The notes: a model not told the origin generated them from the sequence alone. A stretch of 64,000 nucleotides of DNA from Bacilli bacterium (GCA_900768345.1 CAAGCO010000018.1:1-64000); one strand, 5' to 3'. Numbered from the stretch's first letter, positions 32,996 to 42,084 are shown. Translations and numbers: made by a program.

Positions 32996-35536
32996 ATGTG
33001 GATATCATATTCAGATTCTGAAGTAAGAAGATTTCATCCAATTTGTGAAAAAGCTCTTAATAGAGCAATTAAGAATTTAAAAATGGATAGTCAATATGAA
33101 GTAATACACCATCAATATACGGGAAGTCTAGAGATGGATTTTGTAATTAAAAATAAGTCAACTGGGAAGTATGCATGTGTAGTTGAAGTTAAAAGAACAC
33201 CAGCTGATGTTAACAGTGCTAGATATCAATATCAAGCAATGTCTTACGTTCAAATGAATAGTGGAATTACTGAAAAACCTTTTTATATTATTACAAATTT
33301 AGAATATGCATATTTACTAAGATATGATCCTTCTAAAGAAAAAGTTTTTCAACAAATATTGAAGCCAGGTCTATGTAAGATTGCTTTGTTTAAAGATACA
33401 ACAGAAGAAGAATTTATAGATTTATTAACAGATTTTTATATCGAAAAATTACAAAGTTTTTTAAATGATAGTTATGATTATTTAATTACATTTGATGAAT
33501 TTGCAAATATTGCAACTTCAGTAAAGGAAAAACATAAAGAATGGAAATCTTCACTTGCACTGATGCTCTATGAATATATTAGAGGCTCATTTAATTTTAT
33601 TAGAAGAAATGATTTGCATGATATTAGGGTATTCAACAATAATATCTCTAGAATATGTAATGAAGCATCAAGAGTTAATTTTAAAGATATATTTTCTTAT
33701 GATTCAGATAATTTTGCCCCTGATGTTCAAATACCAAATAATGTTTTAATAGATTTATATGAACTTGGAAAGACAAATATAAATGGTGATACAATAGCTG
33801 ATATATTACATCAAATTGTATCAACTGGTCGTGAACACTATGGGGAAGTTCCTACGGACTTGGAATTAGGAAGATTGGTGTCAGTACTTGCAAAATCAAT
33901 GACTGACAAGAATGATAATATAATTTGTGATCCAGCTGCTGGAAGTGGAAACTTAATAAGCTCAGCAATTGATATTTTTTCTTTAAAGCCTAATCAAATA
34001 ATAGTAAATGATGTAAATATAAAATTATTAGAATTACTTTCTTTAAGATTGGGATTAAAATATGCAAATATTATTAATAAAGAAAACTCACCTAAAATAT
34101 ATAATAGAAATATAGCAAATTTCGAAAGGAAATTTTTTAATACTATAGATATTATTTTAATGAATCCACCATTCGTAGCGGGGATTAATTGTGTAGACAG
34201 GAAAAATATATTATATTCAGCTATAGAGGAAATTAAAGGTAGTAGAGCAATTTTAAATGTTGGACAAATGTCATTAGAAGGTGTGTTTTTAGAGTTAATA
34301 AATACTTTGGTTTCTACAGGAACAATTATTGCCTGTGTTTTTCCAAAAACACATTTAATGGCTAGAGGTGAAGAAGCAAAGGCAATACGAAAATATTTAT
34401 TAAATAATTTTGGACTAAAAAAGGTATTCATGTATCCAGGACAGGGAATATTTAATGATGTTATGATGGACACATGTGTTTTAGTGGGAAGTTCAAAACA
34501 AGATAATAATGAGATTGAAATAATATCAAGTTATGATAATATACCAGACATTGATATACATTTATTTGAAAATGTTTTAAAAAATGAATTTGATAATGAG
34601 TTTAAGTCATATATGCCAGGTATAATGTGTAAAAAGGTTAGCAAAGATGAATTAGAGAATTCTATAGATGATGGATGGAGACAACTTAATAATGAAATGA
34701 TAGAATCAATAGAATATGTTAAAGAGAACATAGAAACTTCTGATAAACTTGAGATGTTTGAAGAATCAAATACAATTTTTAGAAGAGGTCAAGCTGGAAA
34801 TTCAGGAGGAAGTGATTTGTTGTTTATTGACTCAAGAGATGACTTTTGGAGCTCAGTTTCAAATCTTGGGGTAAATACATCTATAGGTATTAGAAATGCT
34901 TTTATGGATAATTATGAAATAACTAATGGTGATTCAAAGTTTTATAATATTTCAAATAACGAACCACAAATAACTTCTGAAATAGTAAATTTATATTTAT
35001 CTTTGCCAGCTAGGGAAGGAAGACAACAAAGAACCCAAAAAAGTTATGAAGAATTAATAGCTATTCTTAATAGTGAAAGTAGAAATGCAGTATCTGCAAA
35101 TTCTGTTTTAATTCCTCGTGCAATTAGAAAATCTGGAAAAGTATATTTAACAAATGAAACATCTTTTGTTTCAACAAACTTTGTAGTGTGCTCTATGCAA
35201 GACTACAATTCAGCTTTGGTATTATCAAGTTGGATGACCACAATTTTTTATCAATTATTATGTGAAGTTTCTTCAAAAGATCAAGAAGGAATGAGAAAAA
35301 TGGAAGTAAATGATATTAAAAAAACTTTTGTTCCAAAAATAAATAAAATTAATTCTAACATGATAGAAGAAATTAATAATGAAAAATCAAATATAGAGTT
35401 TTTAGATTTAAAAAATCCTAAAATAAGAAATATAGATATTATCTGGGCAAAATATTTATTTGGCAGTGATTATGAATTAAAATTAAATGAGGCATTAAGA
35501 TTATTGGAATTTTTGGCGAATAGAAGGGATTCATGA
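32996..35536 (+). CDS. Single-chain nuclease-methyltransferase (type IIG-like)
   Basis: An 846-residue fusion. Residues 1-150 form a PD-(D/E)xK-type nuclease with Asp48 in EMDFVI and Glu64/Lys66 in VEVKR. The central part is an N6-adenine methyltransferase with DPAAGSGN (Asp312 on) and NPPF (Asn390-Phe393). The C-terminal part (about 560-846) resembles a type I specificity half-subunit, including GMRKMEVNDIKKTFVPKI. Cutting, methylation and recognition are thus in one chain, as in type IIG enzymes. With the two free methyltransferases directly upstream, it completes a restriction-modification operon. AGGAGG precedes the ATG. Confidence 0.85.
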   Translation: MWISYSDSEVRRFHPICEKALNRAIKNLKMDSQYEVIHHQYTGSLEMDFVIKNKSTGKYACVVEVKRTPADVNSARYQYQAMSYVQMNSGITEKPFYIITNLEYAYLLRYDPSKEKVFQQILKPGLCKIALFKDTTEEEFIDLLTDFYIEKLQSFLNDSYDYLITFDEFANIATSVKEKHKEWKSSLALMLYEYIRGSFNFIRRNDLHDIRVFNNNISRICNEASRVNFKDIFSYDSDNFAPDVQIPNNVLIDLYELGKTNINGDTIADILHQIVSTGREHYGEVPTDLELGRLVSVLAKSMTDKNDNIICDPAAGSGNLISSAIDIFSLKPNQIIVNDVNIKLLELLSLRLGLKYANIINKENSPKIYNRNIANFERKFFNTIDIILMNPPFVAGINCVDRKNILYSAIEEIKGSRAILNVGQMSLEGVFLELINTLVSTGTIIACVFPKTHLMARGEEAKAIRKYLLNNFGLKKVFMYPGQGIFNDVMMDTCVLVGSSKQDNNEIEIISSYDNIPDIDIHLFENVLKNEFDNEFKSYMPGIMCKKVSKDELENSIDDGWRQLNNEMIESIEYVKENIETSDKLEMFEESNTIFRRGQAGNSGGSDLLFIDSRDDFWSSVSNLGVNTSIGIRNAFMDNYEITNGDSKFYNISNNEPQITSEIVNLYLSLPAREGRQQRTQKSYEELIAILNSESRNAVSANSVLIPRAIRKSGKVYLTNETSFVSTNFVVCSMQDYNSALVLSSWMTTIFYQLLCEVSSKDQEGMRKMEVNDIKKTFVPKINKINSNMIEEINNEKSNIEFLDLKNPKIRNIDIIWAKYLFGSDYELKLNEALRLLEFLANRRDS

Positions 35537-35545
35537 TGTAGATAA

Positions 35546-35576
35546 AGTAGAACTTAAAAATGAGTTCTATTTTTTC
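35546..35576 (+). terminator. Rho-independent terminator
   Basis: TAGAACT and AGTTCTA pair around an 8-nt loop and are followed by six T, ending the restriction-modification operon. Confidence 0.75.
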
Positions 35577-35701
35577 TTGGGAACAAATGGGGAACAACTA
35601 CATAGAGCAAAATAGGTAAAATATGGCTATTTACGAGAAATATAGCAAGTGATAAATCAATAATAATGAAAAATATGACAAAAAATCACCCCATAATTTT
35701 T

Positions 35702-35734
35702 CCCCCTGAAGAGAGCGAAAGCTCTCATTTTTTT
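35702..35734 (+). repeat. Right 33-bp direct repeat, putative attR
   Basis: An exact copy of 27539-27571: five C, a GAGAGC/GCTCTC hairpin with GAAA loop, and seven T. The upstream part of the small RNA gene is absent here, so this copy is the junction duplicate rather than a second RNA gene. It also retains terminator function. Confidence 0.8.
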
Positions 35735-36213
35735 GTGCGAAAAATTTTAAAAAATTAATTTCCAATATTAATAAAATGAGTTTAGATATAATCTAGGTTG
35801 GAAAGATAAAGATATTTTGCTTAGAAATTTTGATATTTTTTCATTAAGAATTTTTACTACTGACAATTAAATCGAGTTTTAAAAATTTACCAGTTCTAAA
35901 TGATTTGAATAGTAGGATATTATTTATATAAATAAAAAATTAAATTATGTAGAAAACCATATTAGCTAAATTTAAAAAAAATTTAAATAAATTATAAAAT
36001 TGATAAAACGTAAGTAATAAAATAATCATAGCAATTATAGCAAAAATATATTATTATCAGTTCACTTTCTAAGCGTATAATTCATTGTGTTATTCATTTA
36101 AAATTAAAAAACTAGAATATTATTATGTAATTTGGTAATTTCTAATAAGAATTAACTATGAAATAGCAAAATTTGTCAAATTATATGTTATAATTTCATA
36201 TATAAAAGACATT
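35735..36213. other. AT-rich gene-free stretch
   Basis: About 480 bp right of the putative attR contain no frame with a plausible start, no family resemblance and no strong hairpin. Near the right end TGT-TATAAT (about 36187-36195) could serve as an extended -10 box for the small gene at 36229. Confidence 0.5.
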
Positions 36214-36228
36214 TTGGGAGGTATTATT

Positions 36229-36447
36229 GTGATCGATCAATTAATGTATATGATGCAAACTACGACTGCAAAACAATTAAAAGCAGAAATAGATAAGAAA
36301 ACGTTTGTTGATAAAGACTTAAAGAATTTTAATAGAGGAAAAGAAATCATAGACAATTTAATTGAATTAAATAACACTGATGTAGATGATTCAGTTAAGT
36401 ATGCATTGCTTCTTTACTGTATATATAAAATAAAAGGTGGTAAGTAA
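36229..36447 (+). CDS. Small hypothetical protein in the accessory block
   Basis: A 72-residue soluble protein, helix-rich and Lys-rich, with no recognised family. The start is GTG at 36229 with GGGAGGT ahead of it. It lies between the island's right repeat and the GmrSD-like gene, separated from the latter by about 275 bp of decayed sequence. A role with the neighbouring defence genes is possible but unsupported. Confidence 0.55.
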   Translation: MIDQLMYMMQTTTAKQLKAEIDKKTFVDKDLKNFNRGKEIIDNLIELNNTDVDDSVKYALLLYCIYKIKGGK

Positions 36448-36459
36448 TAGGAATAATAA

Positions 36460-36582
36460 AAGGAAGTAGAAAAAGAAGAATTTGATAATATAATTGCTAA
36501 AGAAAATTTCAATAAATAAGATACATATAGCTTTATTAAAAGATTGTTTGAGCGTGTTAGAGTAGAAAATGCCAGAATATAA
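36460..36582 (+). pseudogene. Short coding remnant
   Basis: One frame reads as protein-like sequence (EVEKEEFDNIIAKENFNK, then DTYSFIKRLFERVRVENARI) interrupted by a single TAA and ended by another. There is no start signal. It looks like the leftover of a lost gene in the accessory block, and the rest of 36583-36714 holds nothing recognisable. Confidence 0.3.
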
Positions 36583-36723
36583 GTATCAACTACCTTGTAT
36601 GCTCACTCCTAACAATGATAGACAAGAAAAGAAGAATAAAGTTATAGATAATTAGGATTCTTCGATAGGAATTTTAGCATATCAAAGAATAATTTTTAAA
36701 TTAATAGTAAGTAGGTGGTTTTT

Positions 36724-38364
36724 ATGGCAAAAAAAGAAAATAGGCGAGTTGATACACAAATGTTAGAGGCGAATGATTATTCTTTAAAGGATTATTTTAG
36801 TCAAGATAAAGATATTATTATTCCATTATATCAACGTGAATACTCATGGGAAGATAAAAATATGGAAGTTTTTATAAAAGATATATATAATAATGATAAG
36901 TATTATATTGGAAATATAATGACGCTTCCTAATAAAGAAAAAAATATAGAATTAATAGATGGTCAGCAAAGAATGATTAGTACCTTTCTGATATTCTGTT
37001 GTTTGAAAAATGTTTATAAGGTGAATTATAATTTTTCATTTTTGAATGAAGGCAAGAAGATTAAAATTGATACAAGAGCTCCAAGCGAAGATTGCAATAT
37101 ATTAGAATTTATTTATAAAAATGATATACCATTTAAATATACTTCTAGAAAAGAAGTCAAAGAATATAAAAAAGTTGGCAAAACTATAGAATCAAACAAT
37201 ATAGATCCTATGGTGCTACTAGATAAATTATTAAATGTCATTATTGTAGAAATTAAGTTTATAAGTTCTGAAACTGATGCTCACAATATGTTTGTTAATT
37301 TAAATACAAAAGGTAAGGTATTAGAAAATATTGATATACTAAAAAGTCAGTTATTCAAATATTTGGGGTTAGATACTGAACACGGAATCCAATATTATAA
37401 AGAAGGATGGTATGAAACCATTAAAGAAATAAAAGGTTCTAATGCTCAAAGGTACTTCGATAATTTTAATGATATATATTTTAAAGACAAAAAGGAAAAA
37501 AATATTGAAAAAGTTATTAAAAATATTTGTGATTTAGAATCTGCAAAAAAATATTATGATAGTTTTTGCCTGAATTCGAGCCATAAAAATGGTTTGTGTA
37601 GATGTGCTTTAACAGTATATAATCATTCTACTTCTTACTTAAATGATATATATTCTGGAAATTTTTCATTATCTGCAACGGATGGATATCTTAAATTGCT
37701 AGAGGAAGCAAAATTTAAACAATTTGATGTTGTGTTAATTCCTTTATTGCATATTTCTGATAATAAAAATCTTAAAAAGTTTAAAAAAAATTATACTTTC
37801 ATTCATAAATTTTTCAAATTTATTCTTATGCATCAGGAAATTATGTCTATAAAAAAATCGAGTCCTGCAATTTATGGTAATGATTTTAAAACAACCGGTG
37901 CTGACTTATTTGAAGATAAGGATTACAAAAAGAATATTAAAGAATTCTTAAAAAGCAAGTTAATTAAACATAATCCAAATGATATTAGGGAAACATTAAA
38001 GTCATTAGTTATTGACCATACATCAACAAAACATGCCCGTCATATAATTATGTTGTTGCAAGGAAACATTGATATTCAATATACAGTTGAGCATTTTATT
38101 CTATTGAATAAAGAAGACCCACTGTCTATGTGTCTTGGTAATTGCATTCCTGTATCTATTGATAATTATGGTAGTCTAGATATTAATAATAAGTTAAAAA
38201 AATATAACCAAAATAAGTCAACTGAACCATTTATTAAAAATTTTTTAAAATATAAAATAGATGATCTTAATTATCGCGATGTAATAAAAAAGAGAAACAA
38301 TGATTTAATAGAAGAATACGTGAACGAGTATGAAAGTTTATACAGTGAATTAAAAGGAGAATAA
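36724..38364 (+). CDS. DUF262/DUF1524 GmrSD-like protein
   Basis: A 546-residue protein. The N-terminus carries the DUF262 (ParB/Srx-like) signature: IPLYQREYSWE (about residues 33-43), YYIGNIM and IDGQQRM (Asp79 on). The C-terminus has a divergent DUF1524-like (HNH) region starting at VEHF (Glu456-His457), with LGNCIPVS and an N-rich stretch. In GmrSD and related enzymes these parts give NTP-driven cleavage of modified or foreign DNA. The HNH core is weaker than in typical members, so activity is uncertain. TAGGTGG precedes the ATG at 36724. An adenine methyltransferase follows 16 bp downstream. Confidence 0.8.
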   Translation: MAKKENRRVDTQMLEANDYSLKDYFSQDKDIIIPLYQREYSWEDKNMEVFIKDIYNNDKYYIGNIMTLPNKEKNIELIDGQQRMISTFLIFCCLKNVYKVNYNFSFLNEGKKIKIDTRAPSEDCNILEFIYKNDIPFKYTSRKEVKEYKKVGKTIESNNIDPMVLLDKLLNVIIVEIKFISSETDAHNMFVNLNTKGKVLENIDILKSQLFKYLGLDTEHGIQYYKEGWYETIKEIKGSNAQRYFDNFNDIYFKDKKEKNIEKVIKNICDLESAKKYYDSFCLNSSHKNGLCRCALTVYNHSTSYLNDIYSGNFSLSATDGYLKLLEEAKFKQFDVVLIPLLHISDNKNLKKFKKNYTFIHKFFKFILMHQEIMSIKKSSPAIYGNDFKTTGADLFEDKDYKKNIKEFLKSKLIKHNPNDIRETLKSLVIDHTSTKHARHIIMLLQGNIDIQYTVEHFILLNKEDPLSMCLGNCIPVSIDNYGSLDINNKLKKYNQNKSTEPFIKNFLKYKIDDLNYRDVIKKRNNDLIEEYVNEYESLYSELKGE

Positions 38365-38380
38365 GGAAAAGGGGATTGTA

Positions 38381-39250
38381 ATGAAAAATGAGGTATTGAG
38401 TTCGCCAATAAGATGGGCAGGATCGAAAAAGAGAGTTTTAAATGATTTGCTAGAATTTTTTTCTATAAATAAAGTAAATTATATTGAGCCATTTCTTGGA
38501 TCCGGAGTGGTAATGTTGAATGTTTTAAATAACAATAATATTTTGAAATATAAAAATTTCTATGTTAATGATATTAATAAAAGCATAATTGACTTTTATA
38601 AATATTTAAAAAAAAGTCCAAAAGATTTAATAAAATCTTTGATTGATTTATCAAAGATTTATAATAATAAAGCAAATTTAATTGAAAAAGAAGAAATGTA
38701 TTATAAAATACGAAAAAATTTTAATGAAATGAAAGAAAGCAGAGCCGTATATTTCTATTTTCTAATGAAAGTTGGTTTCAATGGTGTTTATAGGGAGAAT
38801 AAAAAAGGTCTTTTCAACGTTCCGTTTGGAAGAAAAGAAAAATTTATTGTTAATGAAAATGATTTGCTTGCTATTTCGAAGTTGATTAAAAATGTCCATT
38901 TTTATAATTTGCCATATGATAGGTTTTTAAAAATGCTAGAGAAAAAAAATAAAATAAACGATAGCTTTGTGTACTGTGATCCGCCATATATACCAGAAGA
39001 TTTTATTCTTAACAAGAAACAAGAGTTATATACCAATAATAATTTTGATCATATTGATTTTGTTAATAAATTAAATGATTATAAAAATGCTGATATAATG
39101 ATATCAATGTCCGAATCTGGTATGGCGAAGAAAATTTATGGAAAAAAATTTAATCAAAAAAAACTAACTGATATAGTTAGAACAATTAATCCACAAAAAT
39201 TATTTAAGTCACAAGAATTATTGTTTTTAAATTATTTTATAAAAAAATAA
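38381..39250 (+). CDS. D12-class adenine DNA methyltransferase
   Basis: A 289-residue Dam-type N6-adenine methyltransferase (D12 class). The opening is IRWAGSKKRVL, motif I is YIEPFLGSG, the family NGVYR motif appears as FNGVYRENKKGLFNVPFG, and motif IV is YCDPPY (Asp200 on). It modifies adenine in a short site. AAGGGG precedes the ATG. It is paired with the DUF262/DUF1524 gene in what looks like a two-gene unit ended by a strong terminator, suggesting a self-versus-foreign discrimination system. Confidence 0.92.
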   Translation: MKNEVLSSPIRWAGSKKRVLNDLLEFFSINKVNYIEPFLGSGVVMLNVLNNNNILKYKNFYVNDINKSIIDFYKYLKKSPKDLIKSLIDLSKIYNNKANLIEKEEMYYKIRKNFNEMKESRAVYFYFLMKVGFNGVYRENKKGLFNVPFGRKEKFIVNENDLLAISKLIKNVHFYNLPYDRFLKMLEKKNKINDSFVYCDPPYIPEDFILNKKQELYTNNNFDHIDFVNKLNDYKNADIMISMSESGMAKKIYGKKFNQKKLTDIVRTINPQKLFKSQELLFLNYFIKK

Positions 39251-39264
39251 TCATAAATATTATA

Positions 39265-39290
39265 AGGTTGAAATAATTTCAACCTATTTT
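39265..39290 (+). terminator. Rho-independent terminator
   Basis: AGGTTGAAA and TTTCAACCT form a 9-bp perfect stem with a 3-nt loop, then ATTTTT. It closes the accessory block. Confidence 0.8.
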
Positions 39291-39350
39291 TAGAAAAAAA
39301 TTCGTGATAAGTGGAAGTTTATATCAATATAATATACATTTTACACTTCT

Positions 39351-39379
39351 TTGACTTTCTCTTTACTTTATGGTATAAT
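39351..39379 (+). promoter_or_regulatory. Consensus promoter with extended -10
   Basis: TTGACT (39351-39356), a 17-bp spacer and TATAAT (39374-39379) preceded by TGG form a very strong vegetative promoter, with a predicted start near 39386 and the gene start at 39405. Confidence 0.8.
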
Positions 39380-39404
39380 CTATCACAATTAATGGGGGTT
39401 AATT

Positions 39405-40466
39405 ATGGATAGATTTAATAATTCAGTGACACATTCAAAATATATTGTTAAAAATAATATGCCACTACCAAATAGACCAAGTTCAGGATACTTATATATT
39501 GAAGTATCTTCTGATAACTTTTTAAAATTTATAAGAGATTTCTGGAATGTTAAAGTAAACGCACCAGTTAGATGTGTAATACATGATGAAGGAACTAACA
39601 TTCATTCATCTGACCTAACATCACTTAGATTAAGAATGTTAGAAATGTTAAATAGACTTAATATAAGACGTATAGACTTCAAACTATCTGATGCAGCATT
39701 AAAAGAATATAATGCTCTTATGCATATAGTTAGATGGAATCATATTTCTGAAACTACATTAGATATGACAATCAATAGACATCCATTTAACAATTCATGT
39801 TTAAACTTAGATACAGCTAAAGGGAGATTACTTTTACCAGAAGAAGACTTAATATGGTTACCAGATATAACTATAAGAAACTTATCAGATAAAATTAAAC
39901 CCGAAGAAATAAGTGAAGTACTAAGATTAAAAAGAGTAGTTGAAAAATATAGTGCTGATATTGATAGAATATATGAGTCAGATAAACTAACTGATTTAGA
40001 TAAATTATATTTAGCTTATAATTATATGAAAGCAGTTAGAGGATTAAATATAGAATTTGCTAGTTCTCAAACTTATTTAGATGATCACGGAGTACAAAGA
40101 CTTAGAAGATCTGAATCAGGTTGGGAATCTAAAGCAATCGGAACATATGAACATAGACAAGGTGTATGTGAAGGACAAGCAAGATTATTAAAAGCATTAA
40201 TAACTAATCCATATATGAGAGTAAACTCTGAAGTAATAAGTGGTAGAATACCAACAGGAGAATCTCATGCATGGTTAGGAGTAGTATCAAGAAATGAATT
40301 ATATCAAGTATGTTTAACAATGCACGGAATGTATGCTAACTTAGATAGAGCAGGATACGTACCAAATGAAAAAGATGTTTATTCTAAAGCATATCCACAT
40401 GCATATTTAGAAACTGAAGATGCTAGAAGATTTAGTACACATGTAAGAAGTTTAAAAAGATATTAA
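39405..40466 (+). CDS. Transglutaminase-like protein
   Basis: A 353-residue protein without a signal peptide. The C-terminal half matches the transglutaminase/protease-like core: Cys255 in RQGVCEGQARLL and His288 in SHAWLGVV, with a preceding DLDKLYLAYNYMKAV helix typical of that fold. A catalytic Asp is plausible in NLDRAGY. The N-terminal 180 residues are unrecognised. Family members act as peptidases or protein cross-linkers. It has its own strong promoter and ends in a terminator overlapping its stop. It is cytosolic as predicted, which is unusual for wall-acting members. Confidence 0.65.
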   Translation: MDRFNNSVTHSKYIVKNNMPLPNRPSSGYLYIEVSSDNFLKFIRDFWNVKVNAPVRCVIHDEGTNIHSSDLTSLRLRMLEMLNRLNIRRIDFKLSDAALKEYNALMHIVRWNHISETTLDMTINRHPFNNSCLNLDTAKGRLLLPEEDLIWLPDITIRNLSDKIKPEEISEVLRLKRVVEKYSADIDRIYESDKLTDLDKLYLAYNYMKAVRGLNIEFASSQTYLDDHGVQRLRRSESGWESKAIGTYEHRQGVCEGQARLLKALITNPYMRVNSEVISGRIPTGESHAWLGVVSRNELYQVCLTMHGMYANLDRAGYVPNEKDVYSKAYPHAYLETEDARRFSTHVRSLKRY

Positions 40467-40480
40467 ACTTCTTTTGTTTT
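40445..40480 (+). terminator. Terminator overlapping the gene stop
   Basis: AAGAAGTTTAA and TTAAACTTCTT form an 11-bp stem with a 7-nt loop, and T-rich sequence follows. The last codons of the transglutaminase-like gene lie in the stem. Confidence 0.75.
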
Positions 40481-40514
40481 ATAAAAAATGATATAATATT
40501 TTTACGAGGTTTTT

Positions 40515-40736
40515 ATGAATATAAGTATAGAAGATATTGATATAAATAGATTAAGAAATGATTTAATAGATTATTATGGTACCGCATCATTATATTCACC
40601 ACAGGCAGTAATAGACTTATCAAAAGTAGAAAATGCAAACCCATATGAACTAGTAATGATCGCAATAAATAATAATTTTGATTTAGAAAATTATATAAAT
40701 CAAAGAAACTTAAGGAGGTATTATGAACGAAATTAA
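40515..40736 (+). CDS. Small hypothetical protein upstream of DUF2130
   Basis: A soluble acidic protein of 73 residues with no recognised family. A TATAAT box ends about 16 bases before the start, and GAGG lies eight bases ahead of the ATG. Its end overlaps the DUF2130 gene start by 14 bp, so translation of the two is probably coupled. It may be a partner of that protein. Confidence 0.6.
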   Translation: MNISIEDIDINRLRNDLIDYYGTASLYSPQAVIDLSKVENANPYELVMIAINNNFDLENYINQRNLRRYYERN

Positions 40737-42033
40737 ATGTCCTAATTGTGGAACAATATTTAAAATAGATGAAACAGAATATGACTCAATCGTAAAACAA
40801 ATAAGAGATAAAGAATTTGAAAAAGAAATATCTTTAAGAGAACAAGAACATACTAAAGATAAAGAAAGTGCTATAAAACTAGCTGAAGCACATTTAAGAG
40901 AAGAATTAACTAAACAGTTAACTGAAAGAGATTTAGAAATAACAAATCTAAAGAATGAACTTAAAACAAAAGAAGAACAAACTCAAAGTAAATTAGAACA
41001 AGAATATAAAGATGAACTAAATAAAAGAGAACTAGAAATAACAGAATTAAAAAATAAAATAAAATTACAAGAATCTAAAAGTGAATTAGAAATACAAAAA
41101 GCAATAACAGAAAAAGATAAAAAGATATCTGACTTAAATAGTGAACTTGTTGTTAAAAGTAAAGAATTTGAATTAAAACAAAATTCTATTAAAGATTCTT
41201 ATGAATCCAAATTAAAAGATAAAGATGAACAAATCGCATACTATAAAGATTTCAAAGCTAAACAATCTACTAAGATGATAGGTGAATCTTTAGAACAACA
41301 TTGTAGTATTGAATTTAATAGATTAAGACCATTATTTAAAAATGCATATTTTGATAAAGATAATGATGCTAGAACTGGTTCTAAAGGTGACTTTATATTT
41401 AGAGATTACGATGATGATGGTAATGAAATAGTATCTATAATGTTTGAAATGAAAAATGAAGCAGATACAACAGCTACTAAGCATAAAAATGAAGACTTCT
41501 TTAAAGAACTTGATAAAGATAGAAAAGAAAAGAAATGTGAATATGCAGTATTGGTGTCTCTTCTAGAATCAGATAATGATTATTATAATGATGGTATAGT
41601 AGACGTCTCACATTTATATGAAAAAATGTATGTTATAAGACCACAATTCTTTATACCATTAATTACATTAATAAGAAACTTAGCTAATAAATCATTAGAG
41701 TATAGAAAAGAATTAGAACTTATAAAAAATCAAAATATTGATATTACACACTTCGAAGAAAACATTAATGCATTTAAAGAAGGTTTTGGTAGAAATTATA
41801 GACTTGCTAGTGAAAGATTTGCTAAAGCCATAGAAGAAATAGATAAAACTATAGATCATCTACAAAAAACAAAAGAACATTTATTAAAAACTGATGATAA
41901 TCTTCGTTTAGCAAACAACAAAGCAGAAGATCTTTCTATTAAGAAACTTGCTCATAATAATCCAACTGTTACAAAATTATTTGAAGACTTAAAAACTAAA
42001 CAAGAAGAAAAGAAAGAAGAAGTAGAAGAGTAG
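40723..42033 (+). CDS. DUF2130 coiled-coil protein
   Basis: A 436-residue protein. An N-terminal CPNCGTIFKI zinc-ribbon-like pair of Cys leads to a long coiled coil (about residues 20-180). Then comes the DUF2130 domain with the characteristic MIGESLEQHC, ARTGSKGDFIFRDYDDDG and ISIMFEMKNE-type segment, and a second helical part to the end. The domain resembles PD-(D/E)xK nucleases (Asp of KGDF, Glu-x-Lys of FEMKNE), so a DNA role is plausible but unproven. AGGAGG precedes the ATG. Confidence 0.85.
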   Translation: MNEIKCPNCGTIFKIDETEYDSIVKQIRDKEFEKEISLREQEHTKDKESAIKLAEAHLREELTKQLTERDLEITNLKNELKTKEEQTQSKLEQEYKDELNKRELEITELKNKIKLQESKSELEIQKAITEKDKKISDLNSELVVKSKEFELKQNSIKDSYESKLKDKDEQIAYYKDFKAKQSTKMIGESLEQHCSIEFNRLRPLFKNAYFDKDNDARTGSKGDFIFRDYDDDGNEIVSIMFEMKNEADTTATKHKNEDFFKELDKDRKEKKCEYAVLVSLLESDNDYYNDGIVDVSHLYEKMYVIRPQFFIPLITLIRNLANKSLEYRKELELIKNQNIDITHFEENINAFKEGFGRNYRLASERFAKAIEEIDKTIDHLQKTKEHLLKTDDNLRLANNKAEDLSIKKLAHNNPTVTKLFEDLKTKQEEKKEEVEE

Positions 42034-42055
42034 TTAACTTGTTTAACTATTTTTC
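42031..42055 (+). terminator. Rho-independent terminator
   Basis: TAGTTAA and TTAACTA pair around a 5-nt loop with five T after. The DUF2130 stop codon is in the stem. Confidence 0.65.
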
Positions 42056-42084
42056 ATTTGATATAATTTAATCAGGTGATTACA

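Noticed and set aside
27539..35734. The 33-bp repeats as transposon ends
   Set aside because: They are direct, not inverted, and contain a complete terminator of a neighbouring RNA gene. No transposase lies between them, while an integrase remnant does.
36448..36723. A second intact gene before the GmrSD-like gene
   Set aside because: Only short protein-like pieces interrupted by stops are present, so at most a small remnant was annotated (36460-36582).
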